NCBI GenBank assembly: GCA_963930645.1
Contig: OZ005653.1
Coordinates: forward strand, 213,610,684 to 213,674,683
Source: Salticus scenicus
Lineage: Eukaryota > Arthropoda > Arachnida > Araneae > Salticidae
Reading direction: 5' to 3'
DNA: 64,000 bases
The notes under the pieces: model-generated
Database searches by the model: none
Seen by the model: only the letters and a program-made list of their open reading frames with translations
Told to the model about the DNA's origin: nothing
Made by a program: the position numbers and the translations under genes
Part shown: positions 46,346 through 57,284 of the stretch, in pieces
Numbering within the stretch: position 1 is the stretch's first letter
Layout: each line of letters starts with the position of its first letter

Positions 46346-46646
46346 TGTGGTGTATTTCGTCATTGTATTCCTGATTCAATCTATTGGACTTTTGGTAAGT
46401 GACGTCACGTAAATGTACATGTACCTGTAAACTGTATTGTCCAATCAATGATCTGTTCATTCCTTTTTACTTTTATCTCTGCTAGAACAGATCAGTCTTC
46501 AAAATGTAGTCGTTTATGTTACTTGTGTATTTCATCTGTAATTGTCTTATTTATCCATTAAATTCTGTGTGTTTAAAATGTATACGCCTCGTCATATTAG
46601 AGTTATGGCTAACACATAAATCTTCTCCTGCCCATAAAATACAATA
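46346..46646 (+). repeat. 3' LTR
   Basis: 301 bp, about five differences from the 5' LTR, four of them C/T transitions by eye. Confidence 0.93.
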
Positions 46647-46651
46647 ATAGT

Positions 46652-47096
46652 ATTCCCTTTAAATTGCGGATAGCGCTGTATAGAAGCGCAACCTCTTGGC
46701 TGATAACCATTCAAATTGAATCATCATAATGTCTCATAATGACCTTCTTACATATAAAATTTTGTTTGATTATACGTAATAGAACTTGAGATATAACTTC
46801 CCCTTAAATTGCGGAAATCGCTGTATAGCAGCGCCACATATTGAGCGGTTGACACCAATAGTTGATAGGCACTAATTTTGGTCAAGGTGCATCTACATAT
46901 AATAATCTATACAATTCTGAGCAGTAGTTCCGGAGATACAGTTACTATAATATTTTTGACACACACACAGAGACAGACGCACAGAAAAACATTTCCTAAA
47001 AATGGTAAAATCGTGTTTTAGAATTCTCAAAACGGGTAATTCCGTCGAAAAATTTTACGAATTCAATACTTTCTTCTATTGAATATAGAAAAAGTA
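46652..47096 (+). mobile_element. Family A element, copy 2, right half
   Basis: Continues the element interrupted at 41490. It has CACACACACAGAGACAGACG before the 3' end and finishes with the stem ACTTTCTTCTA (47068-47078) / TAGAAAAAGT (about 47085-47094), one change from the copy 1 hairpin. Confidence 0.7.
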
Positions 47097-48160
47097 AAAT
47101 AAAAAAATATATCAAACTGGTTGGTTAATTGTTATAATAAATGAATAAAACAAGTATAGAAGGAAACCTTCCTTTTTTTTCCTTTTAAATTAATTTTTTT
47201 GTCCAAAGTCGATTTCAGACTGAATTTATCAGAAAACAATACAATTAGTCTTTGTTTTAGTCTTACAGTTTATATTATTTTATTGTCTTATTCCAAAGAC
47301 ATAAATAAATAAATAGATAAATAAAATATTTACACTCTATATCACTGCTCTACAAAATTACCCAAAAAAGAAAATATAGTGAAGTAGTATCTCTTAGTGG
47401 AAATTGTGATCAGAAACATAAAGTTGAATGACATATTTTTAATAATGTAGAACCCTTACACACAGTTTACCAATTTTCGTTGATAAGTAAGTTTCTCTTA
47501 AAATTAAACTTACAAAATAATACATTCTATTGATATATTGATCAGGTAACCGATGAAATATATAAATCTTTTGTCAAAAAACATACAAAGCATTGTACAA
47601 ATTTAGTGGAAAAACATTTTACCGATATTTAATGAAGCGTAACTAAAATTTTCAATGATAAATAAAGATTTTAGAAATAATATATTCGAATAAGTATTCA
47701 GAAATCGATTTTTTATTGAGACAGCGAATATTTGCTTCGTAGATAGATAGTCCTTTATATAGGTGCTTACACATTTTTACGGAAAATGATTTTACGGAAA
47801 ATTCTCACGTGATTTCCAAAAGGAAGAAGAAGAAGAAGAAAAGGACAAGATTTATTATTTTTATCTTCTTATTTTATGTGCTTTATTATGTATCATAAAT
47901 TTTATTTGAAAGGATTATTAATATATCACTTCCGATATAGTAATAAATAAAAAATAAAAATAAAAATGCATATAATGCAAAAATATTATTAAAAAATAAT
48001 AATAATAAATAGAATTTTCTCTTTCTCTCTTTCTCTCTCTCTCTCTTTTTTTTTTTTTTTTAATTCTGAAATTTATTTATTTTTTAAATATTTTTTATAT
48101 CTTTTTAACATTTAATTAAATACTTAAGTAATCATTATTGATACATAGATATCGATACAA

Positions 48161-48198
<38 letters not shown>
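47097..48198. other. AT-rich spacer
   Basis: No gene. (AAG)n near 47823-47841, (CT)n plus poly-T at 48018-48061, (TA)n at 48166-48192. Confidence 0.55.
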
Positions 48199-49051
48199 TA
48201 GGACTGTGCCGATTGATTAGTCGGTTCGGTTAATGAATCAATGCTTAGTCCCGATCAATTTTTTAATCGGGTTAATCGTATAGATTAATTCAATTAAAAA
48301 CTTTCAAAATCCGATTAAAATTTTCAAACGACTAATTAAAGTACAAATGTTCTTCTCTCACAAAATATTTTTTCATATATTTAACTAATAAACATTGTAA
48401 GAAACATCCATCAAATAATGAAAAAATAAATAAATAAATAAAATAAAATAAAATAAAAATAAAACCTCTCAAAAGAAGTTGTTGCAATTTTTTTGATAGA
48501 GAAAAGAGGGAGGACAGTTATTAAACAAAATGCCGCTTCATGTGCATGCTGGAGTAACGCCACCTGTCTGTAGCCTTCTAAAGAAAGTGTTGGCTAGGGT
48601 AATAGTATTCTCAGAAAAAAGAAACTTTAAAAAAATTGAAATGCTAACGATTAAATAAACTAGTTGGCATAGGTGGACTCTGCTCAGTTCCCCATCATGT
48701 ATATGTTCTCATAAATTTCTAGTGCGAGTCATATTATAACCATGTTAAAAGAAATGAATTTGACCAAAGATTGGTACAGTGACAGAATGAAATCCCCGCC
48801 TAATAGGCTATCCACCGTTCACTTCGATATATTTATCTCATTCTAATCTATTAATTTATTTTATCAGGGTCAATTCCGTTGTTTAGTCAAACATATGAAT
48901 AATATATATATAGTAGATACGCAAATCATCATTGAAATAAAATTATATAAAGGAAAATGAAAACCGATTGAAAATCCGATTATTCGACTGATTAATCGAT
49001 TAATGAACTACGATTAACGCAGTTAAAACTCTTAATCGATTCCCACCCCTA
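48199..49051. mobile_element. hAT-like non-autonomous element with ATTAATCG-rich ends
   Basis: Left end TAGGACTGTGCCGATTGATT and right end the complement of TAGGGGTGGGAATCGATTAA form imperfect inverted termini. Both end regions are dense in GATTAATCG words. hAT elements often start TAGGG(G/T)TG; the 8-bp duplication cannot be judged because TA repeats flank both sides. No transposase. The dispersed repeat at 48665-48882 sits inside it. Confidence 0.55.
48665..48882 (-). repeat. Dispersed repeat, copy 2
   Basis: Reverse-complement match to 5907-6123, nested within the hAT-like element. Confidence 0.75.
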
Positions 49052-49079
<28 letters not shown>

Positions 49080-49094
<15 letters not shown>

Positions 49095-49990
49095 CAGATA
49101 GATAGATAGATAAATAATATTTTAATTACGAATGACATTAAAAAATATAAAATAATTTCTTTATTAAAAATTACATTTGCAAGAATTTTAATATATGCCC
49201 AGACTAATTTTCCATTTTATTGTTTATATTTTTTTCCAATGCATGTAAAAAAAAAAAAAAAAAAAAATGTGTAAAAGATAATTTTAATGCTATATTTATA
49301 TCTCCGCAATCATTATTATACATTAATAATAGTTATATTTAAAAAATAATACAATTTTAATTTTTTTTATACTACTAAGCAGTTATAATGAAATAAATAA
49401 ATGTAAATAAATGTAGATATGTATACCTAAAAAAGTGCAAGGTATGTCCGAATGCAGTGAGACTAAATTTTTTTGCCAAGTAGAAGGCCACAGGAGCGGC
49501 GTTTGCGGATGGGCGGGTGGAGCGAACTGATAGTTCAGATAGAAGACACGTGTTGCAGAGAGGCGTTAGGTTTCTAGAATGTAGCAATGCGTTGAGTAGC
49601 AATACACCACAAAGTTTTCTGTAAAACAAGTTGGATACTGAGACACCTGACATGTACAAGAAACCTATGGGAAGAATTCTTAGTCCAAGGCTAGGAGTGT
49701 TTAGGTGGTAAAATGACCTGAAAGTCGGAAAAGAGAATGCTCATAAAAAACAACCTGCTAGGCATCCAGGACGTTCTCAGACGTCACACAGTGAAATTAG
49801 AAGAAAGCGCTTTTTGTGCACTCTGATAGTCAGAGTAGTGTCTGAGAGATTGCGAAAAAATTGAGACTTTCAAAACTGCTTGTGCGTCAAATCGTCATGG
49901 AAGATCTTCAAATTAGGAACATTTACACCAAATTTCTGAATCATAATTGCAAGAAACTTTTTTAAAGCATTCGAGAAACTCAAACTTTAA
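49080..49990 (+). repeat. Direct duplication, unit 1 (with mariner fragment)
   Basis: From (GATA)n and AATGACATTAAAAA... through CCTAAAAAAGTGCAAGGT and AAGAAACCTATGGGAAGAAT to a mariner-like coding remnant. The same order recurs at 50160-51200. Offsets grow from about 1076 to 1269 and back to 1254 bp because of indels such as an (ATT)n tract. Confidence 0.8.
49675..49925 (+). pseudogene. Mariner-like transposase N-terminal fragment, copy 1
   Basis: Readable text includes VFRW, NDLKVGKENAHKK and, further on, a helix-turn-helix segment, in broken frames. It matches the N-terminal DNA-binding part of mariner/SETMAR-type transposases. No catalytic domain follows. Confidence 0.6.
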
Positions 49991-50159
49991 CTTTTAATTT
50001 TACGGTCAATGCTACTTTTTTTGCAGGTTGGTTGTATGTTTCATCACAACGTAAAATTACTGATACATCATTCATCGTCTAAATGTATTTTTACGGGCTT
50101 TGACTGGAATCTCTGATGCCGAGCTTTGCCCGTAATTGTACTGCAGCATTTTTTACAGT

Positions 50160-50503
50160 GTAGATAGATAAATAGATAGATAGATAAATAATATTTTATT
50201 TATGAATGACATTAAAAATTATGAAATACTTTCTTTTTATTTCATTAAAACTTACATTTGCAAGATTTTTAATACATGTCCAGTCGAATTTTCCATTTTA
50301 TTGTTTATATTTTCAGGCTTGAATATTTCATTTGAACTTCAATTCAATATTTGTCATCGTGTTACACCTTTAGAAAAAGACGTGTAAAAAAAAAAAATAA
50401 TAATAATAATTTTAATGCTATATTTATATGTCCGCGTCATTATAATAATGACGCCTGATTAATAATATATATATTTAATTATAACTGTTTCGTAGTATAA
50501 AAA

Positions 50504-50536
<33 letters not shown>

Positions 50537-51200
50537 TTATTTATTTTACTTTTTAAATATAACTATTATTAATGTACATTAAAAATAGGCTGGGATACAT
50601 TAATAATAGTTAGATTTAAAAAGTAAATATAAATATATATATATACTACCAAACAGTTACAAAAAAAAAAAAGTGAATAAATAAAGATTCGTATACCTAA
50701 AAAAGTGCAAGGTCTGTCCGGAAGTAGTGTGATTAAATATTTTGTGTCATGTAGTAGGCCAAAGAATGAACGTTTGCAGGTGAGCGGGTGTTTTTTTGAT
50801 TGATTGATTGATTGCACACATTGGCCACTGCCAAACAGCGGAGCAGTGATACCCCATAAAGTTTTCTGTAAAATAAACAAATCGGATATTGGGACACATG
50901 TCATGTAACAAGAAACCTATGGGAAGAATTTTTAGACCAATGCTAGAGTGTTTATTTGGTAAAATGACTTGAAAATGGAAGAGAGAAAGCTCATAAAAAC
51001 AACCTGATGGTTATTCATGACGTTCTCACACTTCACACAGTGTGGTTAGAAGTAAAGCGCTTTTTTGCACTCTGATCGTCAGATCAGCGTCCGAGAGATT
51101 GCGAGGAAGTTGGGACTGTCAAAATCGCTTCAGCATCAAATCATCACTGAAGATCTTTAAATGAGGAATATTTGTACCAAATTTCTGACTCAGTTCCTGG
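50160..51200 (+). repeat. Direct duplication, unit 2
   Basis: Second copy of 49080-49990. Carries additional (ATT)n at about 50502-50537 and (GATT)n at 50797-50812. Confidence 0.8.
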
Positions 51201-51370
51201 CAAAACACAGCGTCGCAAAGTTTTTTCAAACAACATTCTTCCCCGATCTGTAAAAACTAGACCTTTCTCTATTTCTTCGGTTAAAATCCAGCTTTAAAAA
51301 AATCATCGTTCTGACAACTGAAGAATTTGAAGGAAAACATAATGCCCGTTCCGAATAAATTTCCAGATGT
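50930..51370 (+). pseudogene. Mariner-like transposase N-terminal fragment, copy 2
   Basis: One frame reads ISVREIARKLGLSKSLQHQI, ITEDL, stop, then MRNICTKFLTQFLAKHS. This is the second helix-turn-helix and start of the linker of mariner transposases, where ITEDLGMRK-like text is usual. Stops and frameshifts interrupt it and there is no DD(34)D domain. Confidence 0.68.
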
Positions 51371-51794
51371 AGAATTCTAGGCGGGCACCAATGGGTGGTA
51401 GAGACGTTAGCAACAATGTATTAATGCTGGAGGAGGCTACTTTGTAAAATATTAAGTGTTTGTAAAATTATCCTCACATAAACAAAATTTATGGAATCAG
51501 TTTCATTACTGTTAGGACACACATTGTAGCTGTGCAATCACTATACAAACATTGCTTTGGTAAAAATTTATATAAGTTTATATTTGTACTTTATTTTTTT
51601 TTTAATTCAATATAGCCTTTAGTCATTAAAAATAATTACTATAAGAACAGAGTTGCCAACTATTATAATTTAATCTGGAGAATTTTTAGCCATGCCTTCT
51701 TTTCGCACGAGAATTTTTGTAGAATATTTCTCTCCTATATGTAACGACGATTAAATAAGAAAAAAAATCATTTTTCAAAATTACCAGAATCGCA

Positions 51795-52057
51795 AACATT
51801 TTAATATACTCCGGAACAATTTTAGCCCCGCTTTTATTACGTACCATTTTTTTTTTCTTTTTTAAAGAGTATTTTTTCTTTTTGTTATTGTATCGTAGAT
51901 CTATATTGCGTAAAATTATTCCATAAATAAAGTGGTGTGAAATAAATGACGGACTAACTATGCTCCAAAATAAATTAAAATGTTGGTAACTCTGAAACTG
52001 CATATACAAAATAAAAGCGGGGCTAAAGATGCTGTGGAATAAATCATAAAAGTTGGC
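51795..52057. repeat. Inverted repeat pair
   Basis: TTTTAGCCCCGCTTTTATTA near 51820-51840 is complementary to AATAAAAGCGGGGCTAAAGA near 52010-52030, within imperfectly pairing arms of about 50 bp. The open frame 51686-52138 (minus) spans it and is not credible. Confidence 0.6.
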
Positions 52058-52894
52058 AGAATATAATTTTGTACAGCATCGATGTCTGTGAAAAATAGTC
52101 TTGATCAGAGCAGAGCAGATATAGATCAAACGAAACATGCGATCATGTTAATTTATTCCGTAACATTTTTTTTACGTGTCTTTTTTTCACACCACTCTAT
52201 TTGTAGTGAAAGTTTCTGGAAAATTTAATTACAATTAAACATGAAAAAAAAAAAAAAAAAAAAAAAATCAGGAAAAGTGGTGTGAAAAAAGGCGGTGACT
52301 AACAATTCGATGGAATATGCTAAAATATTGTCATGTCTGATAAAACTAGACAGTGAAACTGGGTAATATATCTTTCGGAATTTTATAAAATAAACAGAAT
52401 ATTGGCAAAATTTGATTCAAAGTTCGTTGAGAACGTACGTATTGATATTAGTTCATTTATTTATATTGGAACTTTTTAAAGATAATTTGAAATGACAACT
52501 TACGATTTTAAATAATCGTAATTAATCGTAATAATTACATATATTTTTAATCCCTTAAAAATATACGTAATTATTTTTTCACAAAACATGGTACACTCTT
52601 TTGTCATTAAAGTTAACCAGCTGGAACCCGTCGAATTCGACGATCGCTTTATTGACCGTAATGTTTCAAAAATCGTCGCATCATTACTTAAATGTATTTC
52701 AAGTTAAAACATCTAATATAATTTACGACATTTCACTTAAAAAAAAATAAATTCGGAAAAATGCTTATAAATAGAAAAACTATATATGACATCACTTTCT
52801 ACAAAGAACTGTCAATGTGACGTCAAACGGACTCCAAATAAACAGTTGCTATCTTTTATTTTCTATTTCGTTTAATACTAAGACTACATGTAAT
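52058..52894. other. AT-rich spacer
   Basis: No gene. Poly-A at 52243-52267 and two copies of a TTTTTTTCACACCACTCT / AAGTGGTGTGAAAAAA inverted phrase near 52183 and 52276. Confidence 0.5.
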
Positions 52895-53720
52895 CTGACC
52901 CGTCCGGCGTTGCCCGGGTCTATGGTAATAGACTTAAATGAACCTTAATTTTGTATGGTGTTACATCTTTAACTCGATTTTGTTTGAATTTCTATTTTTA
53001 AATAAAATCATCGCGAAAAAATAACCAGTTGTAACAAAAATATTACCTCGAACATAATGAAACTCTGCCTTGTGACCCCGGTGCCTGCGGCAGTGTGTAC
53101 ACGGGTCGCTAATAACATAAAAATATTCCCAACTAATCACCTGGAACCGAATGAACCAGCCCGGTGTTGTCCGGGCCCATGTTACCTTAAATGGACCTTA
53201 AATTTGTATGATTTTATACCTTTAACTCGATTTTGTTTGAATTTCTGTTTTTAAATGAAAGCATTACGAAAATAAAAATCAGCTGTAACAAAACAATTAC
53301 CTCGAGCCGAATGAAACTGTGCCTGTTGACCCCCGGTGCCTGCGGCAGCGCATACACGGGCCGCTTATAACATAAAAAGATTCCCAAAAATTAACCTGGA
53401 ACCGAACAAACCCGCCCGGAATTCCCGACCCCATGATAATAACCTTAAATGAACCTTAAATTTGTATGGTTCTATATCTTTAACTCGATTTTGTTTGAAT
53501 TTCTATTTTTAAATGAAAGCATCACAAAAAAATAATCATGTGTAACAAAAAAAAAAAAAAAATTACCTAATACAGAACGGAACTCGGACTCGTGACCCGG
53601 TGCCTGCGACAGCGTATATGCAGGCCGCTAATAACATGAAAAAATTCTCAGCAATTAACCTTGAACCGAATGAACCTCTGACTCGTGTTGCCTCTACCTG
53701 TGGCTGCCGCACCGTATAGC
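52895..53720 (+). repeat. ~255-bp tandem repeat, about 3.3 units
   Basis: AACTCGATTTTGTTTGAATT recurs at 52971, 53224 and 53482 (253 and 258 bp apart). Each unit has a GC-richer part (CCCGG(T/C)GCCTGCGGCAGCG-like) and an AT-rich part. It leads directly into the next tandem block and a retroelement fragment. Confidence 0.9.
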
Positions 53721-53741
53721 AGGCATGCTACGCACGCTCTG

Positions 53742-54015
53742 CAAAATCCACTTTCCTCCACCAGGGGGCGCAGTATGTTGTATACGAATATTACCAATCG
53801 CCTTGCATTTCCAAGAACATTCAAATAAGTGTCACATGGTAGTGTTTACTGCAAAATCCTTTAGTTGCACTTTGCACCGCCAGGGGGTGCAGCGTGTTCT
53901 ATACGAACAACACCAACGGTCAGGAAATACCAAGACCTTTAAAATAAGGTGTAACATTATAGGGTCTACTACAAAAGCACCTTGCTCCATTTTTCCCCAC
54001 CAGGGGGTGAGTTAA
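53742..54015 (+). repeat. ~120-bp tandem repeat with CCACCAGGGGGCGC cores
   Basis: CCAGGGGG occurs at 53761, 53880 and 54000 (119 and 120 bp apart). The first unit contains CCACCAGGGGGCGC (53758-53771), which fits the CTCF core pattern CCASYAGRKGGCRS at every position; the other two have one or two changes. The open frame over it is a by-product. Confidence 0.85.
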
Positions 54016-54035
54016 AGAATAAAGTAAAGTAATAA

Positions 54036-54455
54036 GACCAAATCCATTTTTCAGAAACTGCAGGAATTTACAAAATTAATTACACCAAAGAAGATAAAAC
54101 AGCAGGATGCTATATCGGCATGAGGAAACGGAAGATAAAAACATGGATTAAAGAACACAAAAATGATATAAAATACGGTAAAATAACAACAGCATTAACA
54201 AAAATAAACCAAAAAGTAAATATTAAAATAGACTTTAAAAACTTCAGCAAAATAGCTCACTATAACAATTATCATTACGTCACAAAAAGAGAAAACGTCG
54301 AAATTATTGCGAATCACGACGCTTGCAACACTGACCCCGGGTGGCGCCCTACGCTAGAGGAGAAAGGTAGAAAGAAAACAAAAGATACGCCCTACGAACG
54401 TGTTCACCAGAGCACACTTGAGGAGGACTGCGGAGGCAGTCGAAAGCGCTTGTGA
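54036..54455 (+). pseudogene. GIY-YIG endonuclease fragment, Penelope-like
   Basis: Open from the codon after TAA 54033-54035 to TGA 54453-54455. Begins with TAGIYKINYTKED (GIY at 54063-54071), then CYIG at 54108-54119, KTWIKEHKND with the R/K-x-EHK-like helix, and a C-terminal part HYVTKRENVEIIANH. This order and spacing match the GIY-YIG domain that ends Penelope-like retroelements. The reverse transcriptase that should precede it is absent; tandem repeats stand there instead. A 5'-truncated insertion is likely. Assignment is by motif only; the basic tail (RKRL) has no known counterpart. Confidence 0.6.
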
Positions 54456-54604
54456 GGTAATTTTAAACGGTTTTAAATGTTTTTAATGTAAAATGTTGCT
54501 ATACTATAACATTTATACATAAACGTAACAATTTATTTTTATTGCATTACCATTTGATTTTCAATAAATATAATAATATTAAAAAAAAAAAAAAAAAAAA
54601 AAAC
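54456..54604 (+). other. 3' untranslated region and poly(A) of the fragment
   Basis: AT-rich tail with CATTACCATTTGATTTTCAA and AATAAA near 54563, ending in a 23-base A-run (54581-54603). A second copy in the opposite orientation lies at about 54905-55100. Confidence 0.7.
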
Positions 54605-54627
54605 GCCTTTAAATGAATGTATTAAAT

Positions 54628-54892
54628 AAAAAACGAATTGCATAGTAGCCGTTGCTAAGATACGCAGACGATTACAATAGAAGAATAAATTCATGAAAAA
54701 GGAAACATAGAAACCGATGTTGAAAATCGAATAAACATGAATTTAAAAAATTCAAATTCGAAAAAATCTCGATGAGGTGCACACCTGCAGAGTCCCAGGT
54801 ACCTATATGCCAAATTTGAAAGCTCTGCGATGAGTTGTGTGAGCACCAGAGCGCAGATAGGCACACAGACACTTCTCTTTATTTATATAGAT
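54628..54892 (-). mobile_element. Helitron-like fragment, 5' end on minus strand
   Basis: Minus strand begins TCTATATAAATAAAGAGAAG after an A, then GTGTCTGTGTGCC, the usual look of a Helitron 5' end (compare 61661). It contains TTTGGCATATAGGTACC-type text. A 3' hairpin with CTRR was not found, so it may be truncated. Confidence 0.5.
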
Positions 54893-55100
54893 TTAATACA
54901 TTCATATGAACGCAAAATCCTTTTTTTTTTCTTTTTTCTTTTTTCTTTGTTTATTGTTTATATTTATTAAAAATCAAATGGTAATGCAATATAAATAAAT
55001 TGTTATGATTGTGTATAATTTTATAGTATAACAACTTTTTATTTTTCATTTTAAAGTAATTCCTTTAAAATAAAAATCCTTTTTTTTTATTTATAATATT
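54893..55100 (-). repeat. Inverted copy of the retroelement 3' end
   Basis: The complement reads ...TTATACTATAAAATT... ATTGCATTACCATTTGATTT... then an A-rich run and TTCATATGAATGTATTAAAT, matching 54490-54627. The arms lie tail to tail around the Helitron-like fragment. Confidence 0.7.
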
Positions 55101-55848
55101 TATTGGGGGGAAAATGGTAGTATATAGTGGAAACGGATTAAACTGATTAAAATTTATATGTTTTTCATGTATTTAATTCCTTTTAAAACAAAATCTACTT
55201 TTTATTTTATTTTGTTATACTGGTCGGAATTAAATCGTAATATAGTGTAAATAACGGGGGCAATAAAACACGTGGTTCAAAAACAAAAATATATAATAGA
55301 TGCTGAGATATAGTCACCTTTAAAATTGTAGTTCTTAAATAACAGAATATCCACATGTCGTCGATAAATACCCAGATTGAAGTGCCCGGGAAAGGTCTTT
55401 TTTGCAGATATTGGGAACCTGGATCCCCCGATGCAGCACAGGCGGAAAAAAGAGATGCCGTAGGCAGCGGGTACTCGAAGCAAGGTCTAGAGCAATTTCA
55501 ATGTTTATTTATTTATTTATGTATAAGTTATTATTATTTTTTTATTAAGTTTTTATTTATAACGTGATGTAAAAAATAAATACTGATCCAATTATTTTGA
55601 AAATACCTTTAAATATAGTTACCTGCGAGGTGAAAAGGGAAGATACTGAAAATATTGTCCAAACAGCAATATAATATTGTCAGAGTAGTATTGTATAAAT
55701 TATTTATTAATAAAGCACTATATTAAACATATTTATATTAAGTACATTTATATTAAACGCATTTATTTTACTTTGACTAATTAAAACTAATTGAATTTTT
55801 GAAATAAATATAACTTACATTTGGAACCCACATGAATTTATTCAAGAG
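55101..55848. other. Spacer with a short GC-richer patch
   Basis: 55350-55500 is GC-richer (GTGCCCGGGAAAGGTC, GATGCCGTAGGCAGCG) and open on both strands for about 70 codons; neither product is recognised. The rest is AT-rich. Confidence 0.4.
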
Positions 55849-56960
55849 CTACTCAAATTTTGTTACAAGACTCATGGATTTTAAGCACTTTATTAGATCT
55901 TTGTTATTTTCAAATTCAATAATAATATTTTTTACTCTCTCATCAGTCTCGATGTATATTTTCTTCCGTTTCGTTGCTGGTCCTCCTAAATGTTTCATTT
56001 TTAACAAATGTGATATTTTTTCAGCTTTTGTTTTTAGAGTTTGTAGAACTAAATGCACATTTGGTTCTTTTTTACCCGTCAGTGTATTAAATTTTGAGTT
56101 TCATCCTTCCACAACATTATTTGTTCGTGACGCTGATTATAAATGTTCCATATGTTAGGAGGAAGATTTGGGTTGTCCAACCACTGTTCGACAAAATAGT
56201 CCAAAAATATGGATGGTTTATCATTTTGTGGGGTATTTTCCCTAATAGTAAGCCAAGCCCAATGTATATATTCAAAAGGTATATAGGATAACGCTGAAAA
56301 CATCCTACAAGTTTGTCTTTTTTCTTCATTTCCGTTATATTTTACACAGGCCCATATCTTGTATTTTCCTCCACAAGGATTGGTTAAAATGGAAATTGCA
56401 ACCAGATATTTTAGTTTCATTAAATAGCATTTGTGTTGCTTTTAGCACAGCATGTTCGATATCCATTTTAATTAATTTAAGATTCCACTCGGGACACAAA
56501 AATCTTATTTGCTTGAAAAGAGCAGCATAGGTAGCTTCTTTTTTGTCATGCAGGAAGGCAAAAAGAGCAATATAAACATTTGTTACAGACATTGAGCTCT
56601 CATAATCTGCGTGTATTTGATTAAACTGTCTTGGGCAACTCCTGAATGTCCCATCAAAGAAGAAATCATCACCATCTTTTAAAATATTTTGAGCATCCTC
56701 GCCGCAAAAACGAGTATTATTTTCCCCTCATCATTTACAAAATCTAAACGAAGAAAACTTTCACTGTTTGGCAGATGAAGTGTATTTTCCGTCAGCTTAA
56801 TATCTGTTCTAGTTGTCAGATTCTGAATAGCCCCCGGCACTTTTCTTCTCTCTCGGCATAAAATTGATCTTACACTTTCATAGTGCGTGGTTTCAGACAC
56901 TAAATCATAGCTTTTATCATAAATTTTCGAAATTTTTTCATTGAAAATTTGAAAAACAGA
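55849..56960 (-). pseudogene. MULE-type (Mutator-like) transposase, degenerate
   Basis: Reads leftward in several frames. N-terminal part from about 56960 includes SKIYDKSYDLVSETTHYES. After a frameshift in a T-run near 56690 comes the catalytic block FFFDGTFRSCPRQF (first Asp, near 56650), then NVYIALFAFLHDKKEATYAA, then KMDIEHAVLKA (second Asp) and the signature GCNFHFNQSLWRKI. A second frameshift near 56350 leads to ALSYIPFEYIHWAW and NPNLPPNIWNIYNQRH. A third near 56120 leads to TNNVVEG, a TGA where Trp is usual, and a basic coiled C-terminus ending at 55849. Domain order fits MULE transposases. Terminal inverted repeats were not found. Confidence 0.75.
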
Positions 56961-57284
56961 TTATCATATTTTTTTCCCTAACTCTTTTGTTGCATATTTC
57001 CATTGTTTTCTTCATTTTTAGTTTTCCTTCATTTGGTACACAAGAAAGAGACGTCACGCTGATCACATTATGCTCAAAATTAAACCGAAGAAAGCATTAC
57101 ACACGTGTTTGTTTTACAAAGCCAGTAAATCGGTAGTTCAAACGAATGTTAAATAATAATTGACACTGAAAATCGTTCGAGCGCTGAGTCTTTGACACCA
57201 CACCACATACTTCGACGACATGAACACTGACTACGAGCGCGCACACAGAATACTTTTGACAGATAGTGCCATATTCCCTTTTAA

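Larger units (their letters stand above)
41496..46646 (+). mobile_element. Ty3/gypsy LTR retrotransposon, 5151 bp
   Basis: Two 301-bp LTRs in direct orientation (41496-41796, 46346-46646) differ at about five positions by eye. A 5-bp duplication ATAGT flanks the element (41491-41495, 46647-46651). Between the LTRs lie a primer-binding-site region, a gag-pol coding region in the order gag, protease, reverse transcriptase, RNase H, integrase, and a polypurine tract. Gene order with integrase last is diagnostic of Ty3/gypsy. The integrase and the two-knuckle gag suggest a Mag-like/K02A2.6-like lineage (inference). The coding region has several stops and frameshifts. No envelope-like gene is visible. 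Confidence 0.95.

Noticed and set aside
41496..46646. Envelope gene or infectious retrovirus-like structure
   Set aside because: Nothing between integrase and the 3' LTR except the Pro-rich tail and polypurine tract.
51686..52138. 150-codon minus-strand frame
   Set aside because: Spans an imperfect inverted repeat and A/T-runs; composition is Ile/Phe/Lys-rich with no domain.
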